From the IMG/VR virus record IMGVR_UViG_3300036791_000872, positions 1 through 44,803 of that record: DNA of 44,803 bases. One strand, 5' to 3'. Below the pieces are notes generated by a model, which saw nothing but the letters and a program-made list of their open reading frames with translations, had not been told where the DNA came from and ran no database searches. The stretch comes from a virus. The position numbers and the translations under genes are program-made. Positions 33,470 through 40,090 of the stretch are shown here, in pieces; positions within the stretch are counted from its first letter, which is position 1; the number at the start of each line of letters is the position of its first letter.

Positions 33470-33846
33470 TGGGCTGGCACCAAGTCCCGCCACCGCCAGC
33501 GCTGGTTGAGCTGTGGAAGGAGTTGCGCGGGCCGACGCCGCGGTCCTTCCAACACTCCAACGGGCTGACCGCGCTGATGAGCCGAGATCCGATCGCCGAC
33601 GACGACGAGCGCTGGCATATATCACTGCGCTACGGTGACGTCGGTCGCGACGGGCGAGTGCCGTCTTGGGAGGAGCTCGTTGCGACCGCCCACGAGCTGC
33701 GCCCCGGCGTGCCGTTTGTGGTCGGAGTGCCACCGCGGTCGTGGTGGATGAACGTTCACCCGCACGTTCTGCACCTGTGGGAGCTGCGCGACCGGCCGCT
33801 GCTCGAGCAGTGGCGAGCCGAGCGCCAGGGGGATCGTCCGACGTGA
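33469..33846 (+). CDS. DUF7694-like phage protein
   Basis: 125 aa, coupled by TGATGG. The segment WHISLRYGDVGRDGRVPSWEELVATAHEL followed by GVPPRSWWMNVHPHVLHLWELRD is a pattern I associate with a widespread small phage/prophage family (DUF7694), of unknown function. The next gene overlaps its last four bases (GTGA). Confidence 0.6.
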   Translation: MGWHQVPPPPALVELWKELRGPTPRSFQHSNGLTALMSRDPIADDDERWHISLRYGDVGRDGRVPSWEELVATAHELRPGVPFVVGVPPRSWWMNVHPHVLHLWELRDRPLLEQWRAERQGDRPT

Positions 33847-34202
33847 GCCGCTACTTCGCCCCACTCGCGGCCATTGCTGTGTTCTCGTGGACACCGCTGG
33901 GCGAGAAGCACAGGCGGCCCAAACCGAAACCAGATCCGCCGATGCGGTCGGCGCTCGCCTCCTGGTACGCCGAGCACGGGGGCGGCGCCTGCGGCGTCGA
34001 TGACGTGCAGAACGGCTACCGCTTCGCGAGCCTGTTCCTGCGCTGCGGGCAGCGCATCCGCATCTGCCGCCGCGGCTGTGTCACGGCGACGATGGCCGAC
34101 CACGGCCCATACGTCAACGGGCGCACGTTCGATCTCAACGTCAACCTTCGCAGCGCGATCGGCTGCGGCGACCTGTGTTCGGTGAGGTGGCGCCTTCGGT
34201 GA
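33843..34202 (+). CDS. RlpA/expansin-like double-psi beta-barrel protein
   Basis: 119 aa from the GTG overlapping the previous stop. A short hydrophobic N-terminus (FAPLAAIAVFSW) may act as a signal or anchor. Residues 36-119 carry the double-psi beta-barrel pattern ASWYAEHGGGACG, YRFASLFLRCGQRIRIC, VTATMADHGPYVNGRTFDLN, which in RlpA includes the catalytic Asp of a lytic transglycosylase (here DHGPY, with FDLN following). Role in wall degradation or in binding is possible; it lies next to the Ro cassette, a surprising place for a wall enzyme. Confidence 0.65.
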   Translation: MSRYFAPLAAIAVFSWTPLGEKHRRPKPKPDPPMRSALASWYAEHGGGACGVDDVQNGYRFASLFLRCGQRIRICRRGCVTATMADHGPYVNGRTFDLNVNLRSAIGCGDLCSVRWRLR

Positions 34203-34846
34203 ACCGCTGGCCGCTCGTGCTGCCGCACCCGACCGCGCGCCGGATCCTCGAGCGCCGTGCGTCGGCGCTCGTGTCCACCGGCCGCGTGCAAGCTGATGCC
34301 TACTGCGTGCATGACTCGCTGACGATCAGGCGCAATGAGCGGCTACGCACCGCCGGCCGCTTCGAGGAGCAGCAGGATCCCGAGGTCTGCGCGATCGACG
34401 TCACCGAGGTGGCGTTTACGACGCTGCTCGAGCTCGACTACCCGACGCTTCGGGCGTGCGGATTCAAGACTCAGCGCGACTTCTACGACGAGTGGATCTC
34501 GCGCCGGCGCGGGCTGGACCCGCGCCAGGAGATCTACACCGTCCGCTTCCGGCTGATCGACCCGCCGCGCTTCCTGCACCGCCGCACCTTCTCGGGCTAC
34601 ACCTCCAACCCCGCGATGGGGATGCTCGGAGAACCGGAGGCGCTCAGCCCTGACGAGCTGCGTCACCTCGCCGCCGGCGCCAGAGCGCGCCACGAGCGCG
34701 AGCGGCGGGTGGAGCTGTGCCTCGAGCGCGCCCGTTCGATCTCGCTGCGGATCCGCGCTGCCGCGCGCGAAGGCCGGCCTGACGAGGTACTCGCGCTCCG
34801 CACCGACCTTGAGCACCTCGCCGAGGCAATGGCCCCAACCCTTTGA
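34199..34846 (+). CDS. ASCH-domain-like protein
   Basis: 215 aa from the GTG at 34199, coupled to the preceding gene. Residues 5-130 resemble ASCH/PUA-fold RNA-binding domains: NRWPLVLPHPTARRILERR, then VCAIDVTEVAFTTLLELDYPTLRACGFKTQRDFYDEWISRRRGL. Residues 150-215 are a charged helical C-terminus. ASCH proteins are suspected RNA-binding or ribonuclease factors, which would fit a cassette with Y RNAs. By pattern only. Confidence 0.6.
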   Translation: MNRWPLVLPHPTARRILERRASALVSTGRVQADAYCVHDSLTIRRNERLRTAGRFEEQQDPEVCAIDVTEVAFTTLLELDYPTLRACGFKTQRDFYDEWISRRRGLDPRQEIYTVRFRLIDPPRFLHRRTFSGYTSNPAMGMLGEPEALSPDELRHLAAGARARHERERRVELCLERARSISLRIRAAAREGRPDEVLALRTDLEHLAEAMAPTL

Positions 34847-35255
34847 GCAAAGACCGGCGCCAGCCGGGAACCGAATACGCAGAGTGCAGTACCAAGCCGA
34901 GTAGGCGAGCAAGCCTTCCGACTAGCGCCGGGTCTACCCGCCGGCATTCTACCGGGACGCAGGATCGGCAAGTCGTCCGTCAGAGGGACTTTGCCAGCGT
35001 GCCGTTTGCACCAACCTTGGGGGGGCGGTGGGCGGGGTGTGTGGGGACGGCAGACAGACAGCAGCAGGGACGGATTCTCAGACTGAAATCCCCTGCTGCT
35101 GCTGCTGATATGATCGCTCGCAACCCGCCGCGGAGCGCCGACAGCATTCCGTCGTAGTGGCTAGTGGCCGTGGGTTGACCTATCGCCAAACAGCGACCCG
35201 GCCGGCGGTGAGGCCAACCGGGTCTTCACCGAACCAGAGGGGTGACTCTGATCCG
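34847..35255. other. Non-coding stretch with several hairpins
   Basis: No convincing gene in 409 bp; a TTG-start frame at 34843-35157 lacks protein-like composition. Hairpins: GCCGG/CCGGC (34927-34945), GGCAAGTC/GACTTTGCC (34967-34995), CAGCAGCAGGG/CCCTGCTGCTG (35059-35101) and GACCCGG/CCGGGTC (35195-35224). It may end the Ro operon, hold a structured RNA or be the recombination site of the next gene. Confidence 0.5.
35059..35101. repeat. 11-bp inverted repeat CAGCAGCAGGG
   Basis: Arms 35059-35069 and 35091-35101 pair perfectly around a 21-base loop. It contains the CAGACAGACAGC / GAAATCCCC blocks (35051-35062, 35085-35093) that reappear inverted at 40239-40269. Confidence 0.7.
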
Positions 35256-35951
35256 ATGCAGCACCAGCCTACAGATTTGCGAGTGCTCGGCTACACCCGA
35301 GTATCAACCGGCGAGCAGGAGGAATCCGGCGCCGGACTCGATGCCCAGGAGACGAGTCTCATCGCTGCTGCTGACTTCCGCCGCTGGGAGCTGCTCGAGG
35401 TCGTGCGCGACATGGGCTCGGGCAAGGATCTAGACCGTCAGGCGCTGTACGCGCTGCTTGAGCGGCTCGCTCGAGGCGAAGCCGATGCGCTGGCCGTCGC
35501 CAAGCTCGACCGGCTTACGCGGTCGCTCGTGGACTTCGCGATGCTGCTGCAGTGGTTCGAGGACGCCGGCGTGGCGCTGATCGCCCTGGACTTCGAGCTC
35601 GACACCTCGACACCGACCGGCGAGCTGATCGCGCACATCATCATGGCCGTCGCCCAATGGGAGCGGCGCGCGATCGGGCAGCGCACGAGCGACGCGCTCG
35701 CCGCGATCCGCGCGCAAGGCTTGCCGACCAACCAGGGCAACGTCTCAGACGTCGCCGACGTCGCCGGCTTCATCAAGGAGATGCGCGACAACGGCGCCAC
35801 GCTACGGGGGATCTGTGAGGTGCTCAACCGAGAAGCGGTGCCGACGATCAGAGGCGCGCAGCGCTGGCGCCCGTCGGCGTTGCAGACGATCCTCGGCTAC
35901 CAGCGCCCGCGCCGGCGGCGCCAGCCCGCACACCTGCCCGAGCTCACCTAA
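35256..35951 (+). CDS. Small serine recombinase (resolvase/invertase type)
   Basis: 231 aa from the ATG at 35256 after AGGGGTGA. Catalytic domain: LGYTRVSTGEQEESGAGLDAQ (nucleophile Ser in RVST), VRDMGSGKDLDRQALYALLERL, KLDRLTRSLVDFAMLL. Residues about 165-231 include a helix-turn-helix DNA-binding part (GATLRGICEVLNREAVPTIRGAQRWRP). Much shorter than the integrase and without a zinc ribbon, so it is a separate system: dimer resolution, inversion or an independent element. Adjacent DNA has inverted repeats that could be its site. Confidence 0.88.
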   Translation: MQHQPTDLRVLGYTRVSTGEQEESGAGLDAQETSLIAAADFRRWELLEVVRDMGSGKDLDRQALYALLERLARGEADALAVAKLDRLTRSLVDFAMLLQWFEDAGVALIALDFELDTSTPTGELIAHIIMAVAQWERRAIGQRTSDALAAIRAQGLPTNQGNVSDVADVAGFIKEMRDNGATLRGICEVLNREAVPTIRGAQRWRPSALQTILGYQRPRRRRQPAHLPELT

Positions 35952-35956
35952 GCGCC

Positions 35957-35977
35957 TGCGTATATACGGTCTGCTAG
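35957..35977 (+). promoter_or_regulatory. Dispersed operator, copy 1, at the RHH-gene promoter
   Basis: TGCGT-ATAT-ACGGT (35957-35970) followed by TCTGCTAG, 12 bases before the ATG at 35989. Its 20 bases (35958-35977) match the minus-strand copy at 38201-38220 with one mismatch. TATATAC could double as -10. Confidence 0.6.
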
Positions 35978-35988
35978 CCTCGACGGCT

Positions 35989-36237
35989 ATGGCTACGACC
36001 AAACCAGGCCCGAGAATCGCCGCCAGGCACCCGGATCGCAAGTTGACCGCGATCAAGATCCTGCCGGCCGAGCTCGCCGAGATCGACAAACGCGCCAAGC
36101 GGCTGGGCTTGACCCGGACCGACTTCATGGTCCGCAAGGCGCTCGATAAGGCCGTCGGCGACGAAGGCCACACCGAGCGAATCGCAGAGCTCGAGGAGCG
36201 GATTACCCGCCTCGAGCGCGTCACCTTCGGCGGCTAG
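35989..36237 (+). CDS. RHH (CopG/Arc-like) regulator
   Basis: 82 aa from the ATG at 35989. Strand LTAIKI, helix PAELAEIDKRAKRLG, turn, helix TRTDFMVRKALDKAV give a clear ribbon-helix-helix; a leucine-type helical tail (HTERIAELEERITRLERV) follows. No ribosome binding site is obvious (short leader from the operator). It may be the protein that binds the AGCGT-N4-ACGCT family, since one copy lies at its own promoter. Confidence 0.75.
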   Translation: MATTKPGPRIAARHPDRKLTAIKILPAELAEIDKRAKRLGLTRTDFMVRKALDKAVGDEGHTERIAELEERITRLERVTFGG

Positions 36238-36266
36238 CTTCCCCCACACGGGCCGGGGGATTGCGG

Positions 36267-36296
36267 GGTGGCGCGTGCGCTGCAACACGCGCCACC
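36267..36296. terminator. Strong hairpin between convergent genes
   Basis: GGTGGCGCGTG (36267-36277) and CACGCGCCACC (36286-36296) pair perfectly with an 8-base loop between the RHH gene and a minus-strand gene. Probably bidirectional; no T run on either side. Confidence 0.6.
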
Positions 36297-36303
36297 TCCA
36301 CAG

Positions 36304-36474
36304 CTACGGGACGACTCGCCGGCCGGCGTAGGGGCGGATCATGTCGATGATCGCCAGGACGATCGCGATGATTATCAGCACGAGAGCTGCGGTCTTGCTG
36401 ACGTTGCCCAAGGTGCGCAGCAACGCCCAGATCCCCAGCAGCAGCACGGCCAGCGGTGTCAGCGGAATGGTCAC
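36304..36474 (-). CDS. Small two-helix membrane protein (56 aa)
   Basis: 56 aa, GTG start at 36474. Two hydrophobic helices (LTPLAVLLLGIWALLR and TAALVLIIIAIVLAIIDMI) with a short KTVN-like charged turn (GNVSK) and a basic C-terminus. First minus-strand gene after the hairpin at 36267. Function unknown; small membrane proteins here could be exclusion or lysis factors. Confidence 0.55.
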   Translation of the reverse strand: MTIPLTPLAVLLLGIWALLRTLGNVSKTAALVLIIIAIVLAIIDMIRPYAGRRVVP

Positions 36475-36613
36475 GCTCAAGGTCTACCCGTCTACGGGTC
36501 TTTGACGCGCCGGCGGGCAAGGGTGACCAGTGATCTGCAGCCCAGGCGGATACACAGCCCCCACCCTCCGGCGCGCGACGAGAGGATACCCGTCGCCTCA
36601 GCGGGCAAACGAA

Positions 36614-36650
36614 AGGGGGTCCCCCCGCCATCGGCGAAGGAACCCCCCAG
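36614..36650 (-). terminator. Terminator of the minus-strand small-gene unit
   Basis: GGGGGTCC on the plus strand pairs with GGAACCCCC (one bulge). Read in the minus direction the stem is followed by TTTCGTTT, a fair T run, shortly after the stop of the 36667-36828 gene. The gap 36475-36666 contains nothing else recognisable. Confidence 0.55.
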
Positions 36651-36666
36651 GGTGCTCATAAGATAG

Positions 36667-36828
36667 TTATCGGGCGTGCATGTCGGTCACGCGCACGTCG
36701 AACGCATACGCGGCCTTGGCAAGCTCTGCCGCCCGTTGACGCGCCTCATCCTCAGTCGCATAGCGGGATTCCTTCAGTCGCCCGTCAATCCGATCGACCC
36801 ATGACACGGCCCATCTTTCGGTTCCCAT
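36667..36828 (-). CDS. Small protein (53 aa)
   Basis: 53 aa from the ATG at 36828, with GGAGG four bases upstream. Sequence MGTERWAVSWVDR then a helix with SRYATEDEARQRAAELAK and a VRVTDMHAR end; looks like a small folded alpha/beta piece of the DUF-type seen in phage accessory genes. Not recognised. Last gene before a terminator. Confidence 0.6.
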   Translation of the reverse strand: MGTERWAVSWVDRIDGRLKESRYATEDEARQRAAELAKAAYAFDVRVTDMHAR

Positions 36829-36840
36829 AAATCCTCCGCT

Positions 36841-37092
36841 TTATCGTGTGCTGCTCAGGACAGCCATCACGCGGTCAACGCAGGCGTCGAGCGTGCGCCC
36901 GCCATCCGGGTAGTCCGGCAGAAAGTCAGCGATTTCCCGGCTGATCGCCTCGCGGACCGTCTGCTCAAATGAGGCGTTCCGGGTGACGCAGACTCGCCAC
37001 AGATGCAGGACGAATCCGCCGTCAGTACGGGCGAAGTAGAACCTCGGCCAGAGGCGTAGTGCCGTGTCGATGTGTAGGCGTCCGATCTCCAT
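36841..37092 (-). CDS. Hypothetical protein (83 aa)
   Basis: 83 aa from the ATG at 37092. Beta-like N-terminus (GRLHIDTALRLWPRFYFARTDGGFVLHLWRV) then helical C-terminus. Its codon use resembles that of its neighbours. Function unknown; part of the minus-strand run that starts at 38106. Confidence 0.55.
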   Translation of the reverse strand: MEIGRLHIDTALRLWPRFYFARTDGGFVLHLWRVCVTRNASFEQTVREAISREIADFLPDYPDGGRTLDACVDRVMAVLSSTR

Positions 37093-37109
37093 AGTCCATT
37101 TCTCGTGCG

Positions 37110-37373
37110 CTAGAAGGTATCGCCGAAGCGGTGCATCAGGTAGGCGAACGCGCACCAGGCCGCCAGGCCGGCGAGCGTCCATAGCGGCGCGTGCGCGAAT
37201 CCGTAGTACAGGACGAAGCAGATCCCAAAGACCGCGCCCACGATCATCGCCGAGAGGCCGGCGCCGGCGATCAGCAGGAACGGCGCCAGCACGACGAGCG
37301 AGAGCGCATTACGCGCCCTCGCCCAATCGCGTGCGGCCCGGTATGCGGCAGCACCGACGCCGGCGGGACTCAC
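37110..37373 (-). CDS. Small multi-pass membrane protein
   Basis: 87 aa from the GTG at 37373, which overlaps the preceding stop. Three hydrophobic segments (NALSLVVLAPFLLIAGAG, SAMIVGAVFGICFVLYYGF, LWTLAGLAAWCAFAYLMHRF) predict an inner-membrane protein. It begins VSPAG, the same start as the gene before it, from a 16-bp repeated start region. No function recognised. Confidence 0.6.
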   Translation of the reverse strand: MSPAGVGAAAYRAARDWARARNALSLVVLAPFLLIAGAGLSAMIVGAVFGICFVLYYGFAHAPLWTLAGLAAWCAFAYLMHRFGDTF

Positions 37374-37534
37374 GAGCTCGCCTCGCGCGTGGTTTCGGTG
37401 TGCGCGTCCTTGCGCCAACCGCGCCGAAGCTGCGCGGCGACGCGTTCGGCATCGTCGGCGCGGGCGTAATGCCATTCGGCGCTACGCCCGTTGCGTGCGG
37501 TCCAGACGACGGCCGTGGTGCCGGCGGGACTCAC
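37370..37534 (-). CDS. Hypothetical protein (54 aa)
   Basis: 54 aa from the GTG at 37534, overlapping the previous stop (GTGA) and ending in the start of the next gene. WTARNGRSAEWHYARADDAERVAAQLRRGW gives a small beta-alpha pattern. The region around its GTG (GCCGGCGGGACTCACG) recurs at the next gene start. Not recognised. Confidence 0.55.
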   Translation of the reverse strand: MSPAGTTAVVWTARNGRSAEWHYARADDAERVAAQLRRGWRKDAHTETTREASS

Positions 37535-38106
37535 GCACTCACCGCCTGGGCGAGCTGGTCGAGCTCCTCGGCAACCTTGATCGCGTCAAACGCTTGCGCC
37601 TTGGCGGCCTCAAAGGCTCGCCACGCCTCGAGCGCGTTGCTGATCGCCTGATAGGTGGCCGGCGCTAGCCGAGTCTTGAACGTTGCCAGGGCTTCAGCGA
37701 CGCCGCGGGTTGCGCGGTACTCGTCGCGAAACTTGCGCATGACCATGTGAGCTAGCGCGCGCTGGAAGCTGGCCGCGTATGCCTCGGACTCGAGCCACTC
37801 CGTAGCCATCGGCTCGCACAACTTGCTAAGCGCCGCGCGCGCTGTGCCGCTCACAGACTCGCCGCGGCCGCCGTTGCGCTCGGGATCCTCGAGGCGTGCC
37901 TCGGACGCGTAGACGCGCCATCCTGACATACCGCTCGAGTGCGCGTACCGATCGGCCGACATCGTTACCACCACCGGCTTACCGCGCCATTTGGCCGAGA
38001 AATAGAGGTATACCTCCTCCCTACTGAACCCCTCGGCGCGCGAGCTGCCGTCGTCGCTGACGGAGTGCGAGCCGGTTTTCTGCAGTACTGCGTCCTTCGC
38101 TGACAT
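37531..38106 (-). CDS. Hypothetical protein (191 aa)
   Basis: 191 aa from the ATG at 38106, within the repeated leader (GAACGGAAGGAAA). The first 60 residues look beta-rich (YLYFSAKWRGKPVVVTMSADRY), the rest is strongly helical and charged (FKTRLAPATYQAISNALEAWRAFEAAKAQAF). No enzymatic motif. First gene of the unit controlled by the operator at 38208-38221. Confidence 0.65.
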   Translation of the reverse strand: MSAKDAVLQKTGSHSVSDDGSSRAEGFSREEVYLYFSAKWRGKPVVVTMSADRYAHSSGMSGWRVYASEARLEDPERNGGRGESVSGTARAALSKLCEPMATEWLESEAYAASFQRALAHMVMRKFRDEYRATRGVAEALATFKTRLAPATYQAISNALEAWRAFEAAKAQAFDAIKVAEELDQLAQAVSA

Positions 38107-38113
38107 CTGCTGC

Positions 38114-38131
38114 TTTCCTTCCGTTCGTTTG
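38114..38131 (-). repeat. Start-associated leader, copy 1
   Basis: Minus-strand CAAACGAACGGAAGGAAA, eight bases before the ATG at 38106. Nearly identical leaders precede 39743 and 40085. AGGAA is the likely ribosome binding site. Confidence 0.7.
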
Positions 38132-38150
38132 TCTAGGCGGGTGATCCCCG

Positions 38151-38200
38151 CTCGCCGGCGCCTCGAGCCTTCCAAGGCGCCCGCGGCCGAGCAGATCACT
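38151..38200 (-). repeat. Intergenic hairpin element A
   Basis: CTCGCCGGCGCC and GGCGCCCGCGGCCGA arms separated by 13 bases. Arms are almost identical to element B (38692-38743) while the loops differ, showing selection for the stem. Confidence 0.75.
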
Positions 38201-38207
38201 CTAGCAG

Positions 38208-38221
38208 ACTGTATATACGCT
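38208..38221 (-). promoter_or_regulatory. Dispersed operator, copy 2
   Basis: ACTGT-ATAT-ACGCT in plus coordinates, overlapping the stop of the 38220 gene and upstream of the 38106 unit. 20 bases around it match 35958-35977 with one mismatch; CACAAA eight bases away is also shared with copy 4. Confidence 0.6.
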
Positions 38222-38414
38222 AAGACACAAACTCGTCTAGCGCCTGGTCGAAGATCTTCGCGTTAGGCCAATGCGAGACTTCCCGCCGTGCCTTGCGCGC
38301 GCCCTCGAAGGTGTTGGCGCCGCGGTAGATGTCGAACCGCTCGCCGGCGAGCTGCCCGACCACAAACCGGCCGACGCCGCGATAACGCCACTGTTTACGG
38401 GGAAGCTCAGACAT
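38220..38414 (-). CDS. Hypothetical protein (64 aa)
   Basis: 64 aa from the ATG at 38414, overlapping the upstream stop by eight bases. WRYRGVGRFVVGQLAGERFDIYRG suggests a small beta sheet; the rest is helical and basic. Co-transcribed with the 38407-38652 gene. Function unknown. Confidence 0.55.
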   Translation of the reverse strand: MSELPRKQWRYRGVGRFVVGQLAGERFDIYRGANTFEGARKARREVSHWPNAKIFDQALDEFVS

Positions 38415-38652
38415 TGCGCGCGTCTTCGCTTGCCTGTTCGACCGCGCGGGCGATGTCCTCCGGCGACTGGTCTTCGCTGATCTCGCCGTAATCGGGCGCG
38501 TGCTCGAACGCCACGCGCGCGATTGTGTCGCGCTCATACATCGCCAGCGAGGGAAACTCCTCGCCGAGCTCACGACTGATCGACAGCACGCTTAGACCGT
38601 CGCGCGCGAGCTGATCGGCGCGCGCCTTTTCCTCTGTGTATGCAGGGTGCAT
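38407..38652 (-). CDS. Hypothetical protein (81 aa)
   Basis: 81 aa from the ATG at 38652, behind AAAGGAAGGA. TEEKARADQLARDGLSVLSISRELGEEFPS gives a helix-turn-helix-like pattern, then an acidic tail. Could be a small DNA-binding or adaptor protein. It follows element B and has its own leader. Confidence 0.6.
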   Translation of the reverse strand: MHPAYTEEKARADQLARDGLSVLSISRELGEEFPSLAMYERDTIARVAFEHAPDYGEISEDQSPEDIARAVEQASEDARNV

Positions 38653-38691
38653 CGTGAATCCTTCCTTTACAGCGATTGCCGAATTGCCATC

Positions 38692-38743
38692 GCTCGCCGG
38701 CGCCCGTAAACCGCTACAGGCGCCCGCGGCCGATCAAACAATC
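38692..38743 (-). repeat. Intergenic hairpin element B
   Basis: Same GCTCGCCGGCGCC and GGCGCCCGCGGCCGA arms as element A, with a different 14-base loop and followed by ATCAAACAATC. It begins at the stop of the 38742 gene, so it ends that transcript and precedes the next leader. Confidence 0.75.
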
Positions 38744-39059
38744 AGGCGTAGAACGTCGCGACGATCACCCGCTCGAAGTGCTCGCAGTAGCGCACCAGGA
38801 TCCCGCTGAAGTAGGAGTCCGACAGGTATCCGTCCCACGCGCGCAACGGCGAGAACTCCGGCATTCCCGAAGTAGTGGAGAACTCGCCTAGGTCGTAGAG
38901 CTCGCCCTTGAAGCGCACAAAGCTCGCCGAATCCTCGCCGGCCTCGAGCGCGGGCCAGTTCAGATAGTCGAACTGCGCCCGCTCGCCGGCGCTGAGCTCG
39001 AACGCCTCGAGCACGTCGCGCGGCACGTTGTTTGTCTTGATTGTCATCTCATCTGACAT
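38742..39059 (-). CDS. Hypothetical protein (105 aa)
   Basis: 105 aa, ATG at 39059 after AGGAAGG. Aromatic- and acid-rich, with FDYLNWPALEAGEDSASFVRFKGELYDLGEF, likely a compact alpha/beta protein. No known motif. It is a monocistronic unit bounded by elements C and B. Confidence 0.65.
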   Translation of the reverse strand: MSDEMTIKTNNVPRDVLEAFELSAGERAQFDYLNWPALEAGEDSASFVRFKGELYDLGEFSTTSGMPEFSPLRAWDGYLSDSYFSGILVRYCEHFERVIVATFYA

Positions 39060-39093
39060 CTGTCTGCCTTCCTAGCGTTGACGGGATTGCCAC

Positions 39094-39148
39094 CGCTCCA
39101 CGGAGCTCCACGCGCGCACGCGCGAGCTCCCTGGGCCGATCAAACGAT
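39094..39148 (-). repeat. Intergenic hairpin element C
   Basis: GGAGCTC and GAGCTCC pair around a CG-rich loop, followed by GGGCCGATCAAACGATC, which element B shares in the form GCGGCCGATCAAACAATC. Hairpin sequence differs from A and B, the flank is kept. Confidence 0.65.
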
Positions 39149-39151
39149 CCC

Positions 39152-39562
39152 CTAGAACGGCGCCGCCTCGAGCTCCCCATCATCGGCCTGAGGATGTCCA
39201 GCGCTGCAATGCTCGGCGCCGGCCTTGACCCACATACCGCAACCAGGGAAGGCGCAATGCGCGCGGATCGGCGCCTCGCCGATAACCGATTCACTCAGAC
39301 GCCTCGAGGCTTGCCCCTGGTTACGGACAATCGCCCATCCTTCGGCGCGGGCGATCTTATTCCACGCGGCTTGTGACATATCCTCCGGCCCCACGAGACC
39401 GCAGAACGCGAGATCAGCGGGTTTAGTCGGGCGCAGCTCGCCGGCGCCGCAAAAGCAGGCCGGCAAACCACGAGTCATCCAAGCGCGGGTGCTGTAGACG
39501 CGATACCCGCAACCATCACAGGCAAGCGGCCGCATCCTGCAGGTATCGCGCTTACGAGCCAT
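39152..39562 (-). CDS. Two-zinc-ribbon protein (136 aa)
   Basis: 136 aa from the ATG at 39562, overlapping the preceding stop by 11 bases. First finger CDGCGY ... CFCGAG (residues about 14-40), second CAFPGCGMW ... HCSAGH (residues about 108-125). The CAFPGC block reappears in the RHH protein at 40608. Possible DNA- or RNA-binding regulator; no family recognised. Confidence 0.65.
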   Translation of the reverse strand: MARKRDTCRMRPLACDGCGYRVYSTRAWMTRGLPACFCGAGELRPTKPADLAFCGLVGPEDMSQAAWNKIARAEGWAIVRNQGQASRRLSESVIGEAPIRAHCAFPGCGMWVKAGAEHCSAGHPQADDGELEAAPF

Positions 39563-39743
39563 CGGTGTCAAGCGCGGTCTGTCCGCGCATCTGTGCGAAC
39601 GCCTCACGAGCAAACAACGTCTCACGTACCGTCGGCGCCGAATAGAGCGGCTCTCCATCCCACGTGAGCGGTCCACAGGCAAGCTCGAGCTCGCCTGTGT
39701 CCGCAATCCTCACGTGGTCGCGGTTATCCTCTGCTGCTGACAT
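39552..39743 (-). CDS. Small protein (63 aa)
   Basis: 63 aa, ATG at 39743 in the repeated leader (CCGAACGGAAGGATTC). Contains HVRIADTGELELACGPLTWDGEPLYSAP, a beta pattern, then a short helix. First gene of a two-gene unit downstream of the palindrome at 39867-39880. Confidence 0.6.
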   Translation of the reverse strand: MSAAEDNRDHVRIADTGELELACGPLTWDGEPLYSAPTVRETLFAREAFAQMRGQTALDTDGS

Positions 39744-39747
39744 CTCG

Positions 39748-39766
39748 AATCCTTCCGTTCGGTTTG
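39748..39766 (-). repeat. Start-associated leader, copy 2
   Basis: Minus-strand CAAACCGAACGGAAGGATT four bases before the ATG at 39743. Part of the leader family. Confidence 0.7.
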
Positions 39767-39770
39767 TCTG

Positions 39771-39798
39771 CCCGACAGTCGTTAGAGCGGCTGTCGGG
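39771..39798 (-). terminator. Hairpin upstream of the 39743 unit
   Basis: CCCGACAG (39771-39778) pairs with CTGTCGGG (39791-39798) around a 12-base loop. It stands between the 39882 gene and the next leader, the same position as elements A-C. The gap 39799-39866 shows nothing clear. Confidence 0.5.
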
Positions 39799-39866
39799 CA
39801 CCTTCAAGGGCAATCGCCCCAATGCTCGCGAGGATCTCGAAATCCTCTGGCGCCAGCTACCGCGCG

Positions 39867-39880
39867 AGCGTTTGAACGCT
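39867..39880. promoter_or_regulatory. Dispersed operator, copy 3
   Basis: Perfect palindrome arms AGCGT-TTGA-ACGCT. It follows the 39882 gene and precedes the 39743 unit. On the plus strand it is followed by TTTT, so a terminator role is also possible. Confidence 0.55.
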
Positions 39881-39881
39881 T

Positions 39882-40085
39882 TTATGACTTGCCAGTCAGA
39901 GCGGCTCGAGCCTGCAGCCGCGGGGACTTGCGCCGCTCGAGCTCGGCCAGTACCCGCTGCAGGTTGGTTGCGATGTCCGTGGGCAGACTTCCGGGCGCAT
40001 AGGCGTCCCGAGCGTTACGAGCATGAGCGGCCGCGCGATTGAGCTCCGATCGGTCCATGCTTGCGAGCTCTGTGTGTGTGTGCAT
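39882..40085 (-). CDS. Small basic protein (67 aa)
   Basis: 67 aa, ATG at 40085. Pattern: THTELASMDRSELNRAAAHARNARDAYAPG, then a helix LATNLQRVLAELERRKSPRL-like end. Basic C-terminus. Immediately downstream of operator copy 4, first gene of this divergent minus-strand series. Confidence 0.6.
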   Translation of the reverse strand: MHTHTELASMDRSELNRAAAHARNARDAYAPGSLPTDIATNLQRVLAELERRKSPRLQARAALTGKS

Positions 40086-40090
40086 TTCCG

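Noticed and set aside
34843-35157. 104-aa plus-strand ORF after the ASCH-like gene
   Set aside because: TTG start, Ser/Arg/Pro composition unlike neighbours, and hairpins throughout; treated as non-coding.
39764-40042. Plus-strand ORF over the 39867 palindrome
   Set aside because: Antisense to the 39882-40085 gene, no ribosome binding site, and biased composition in the second half.
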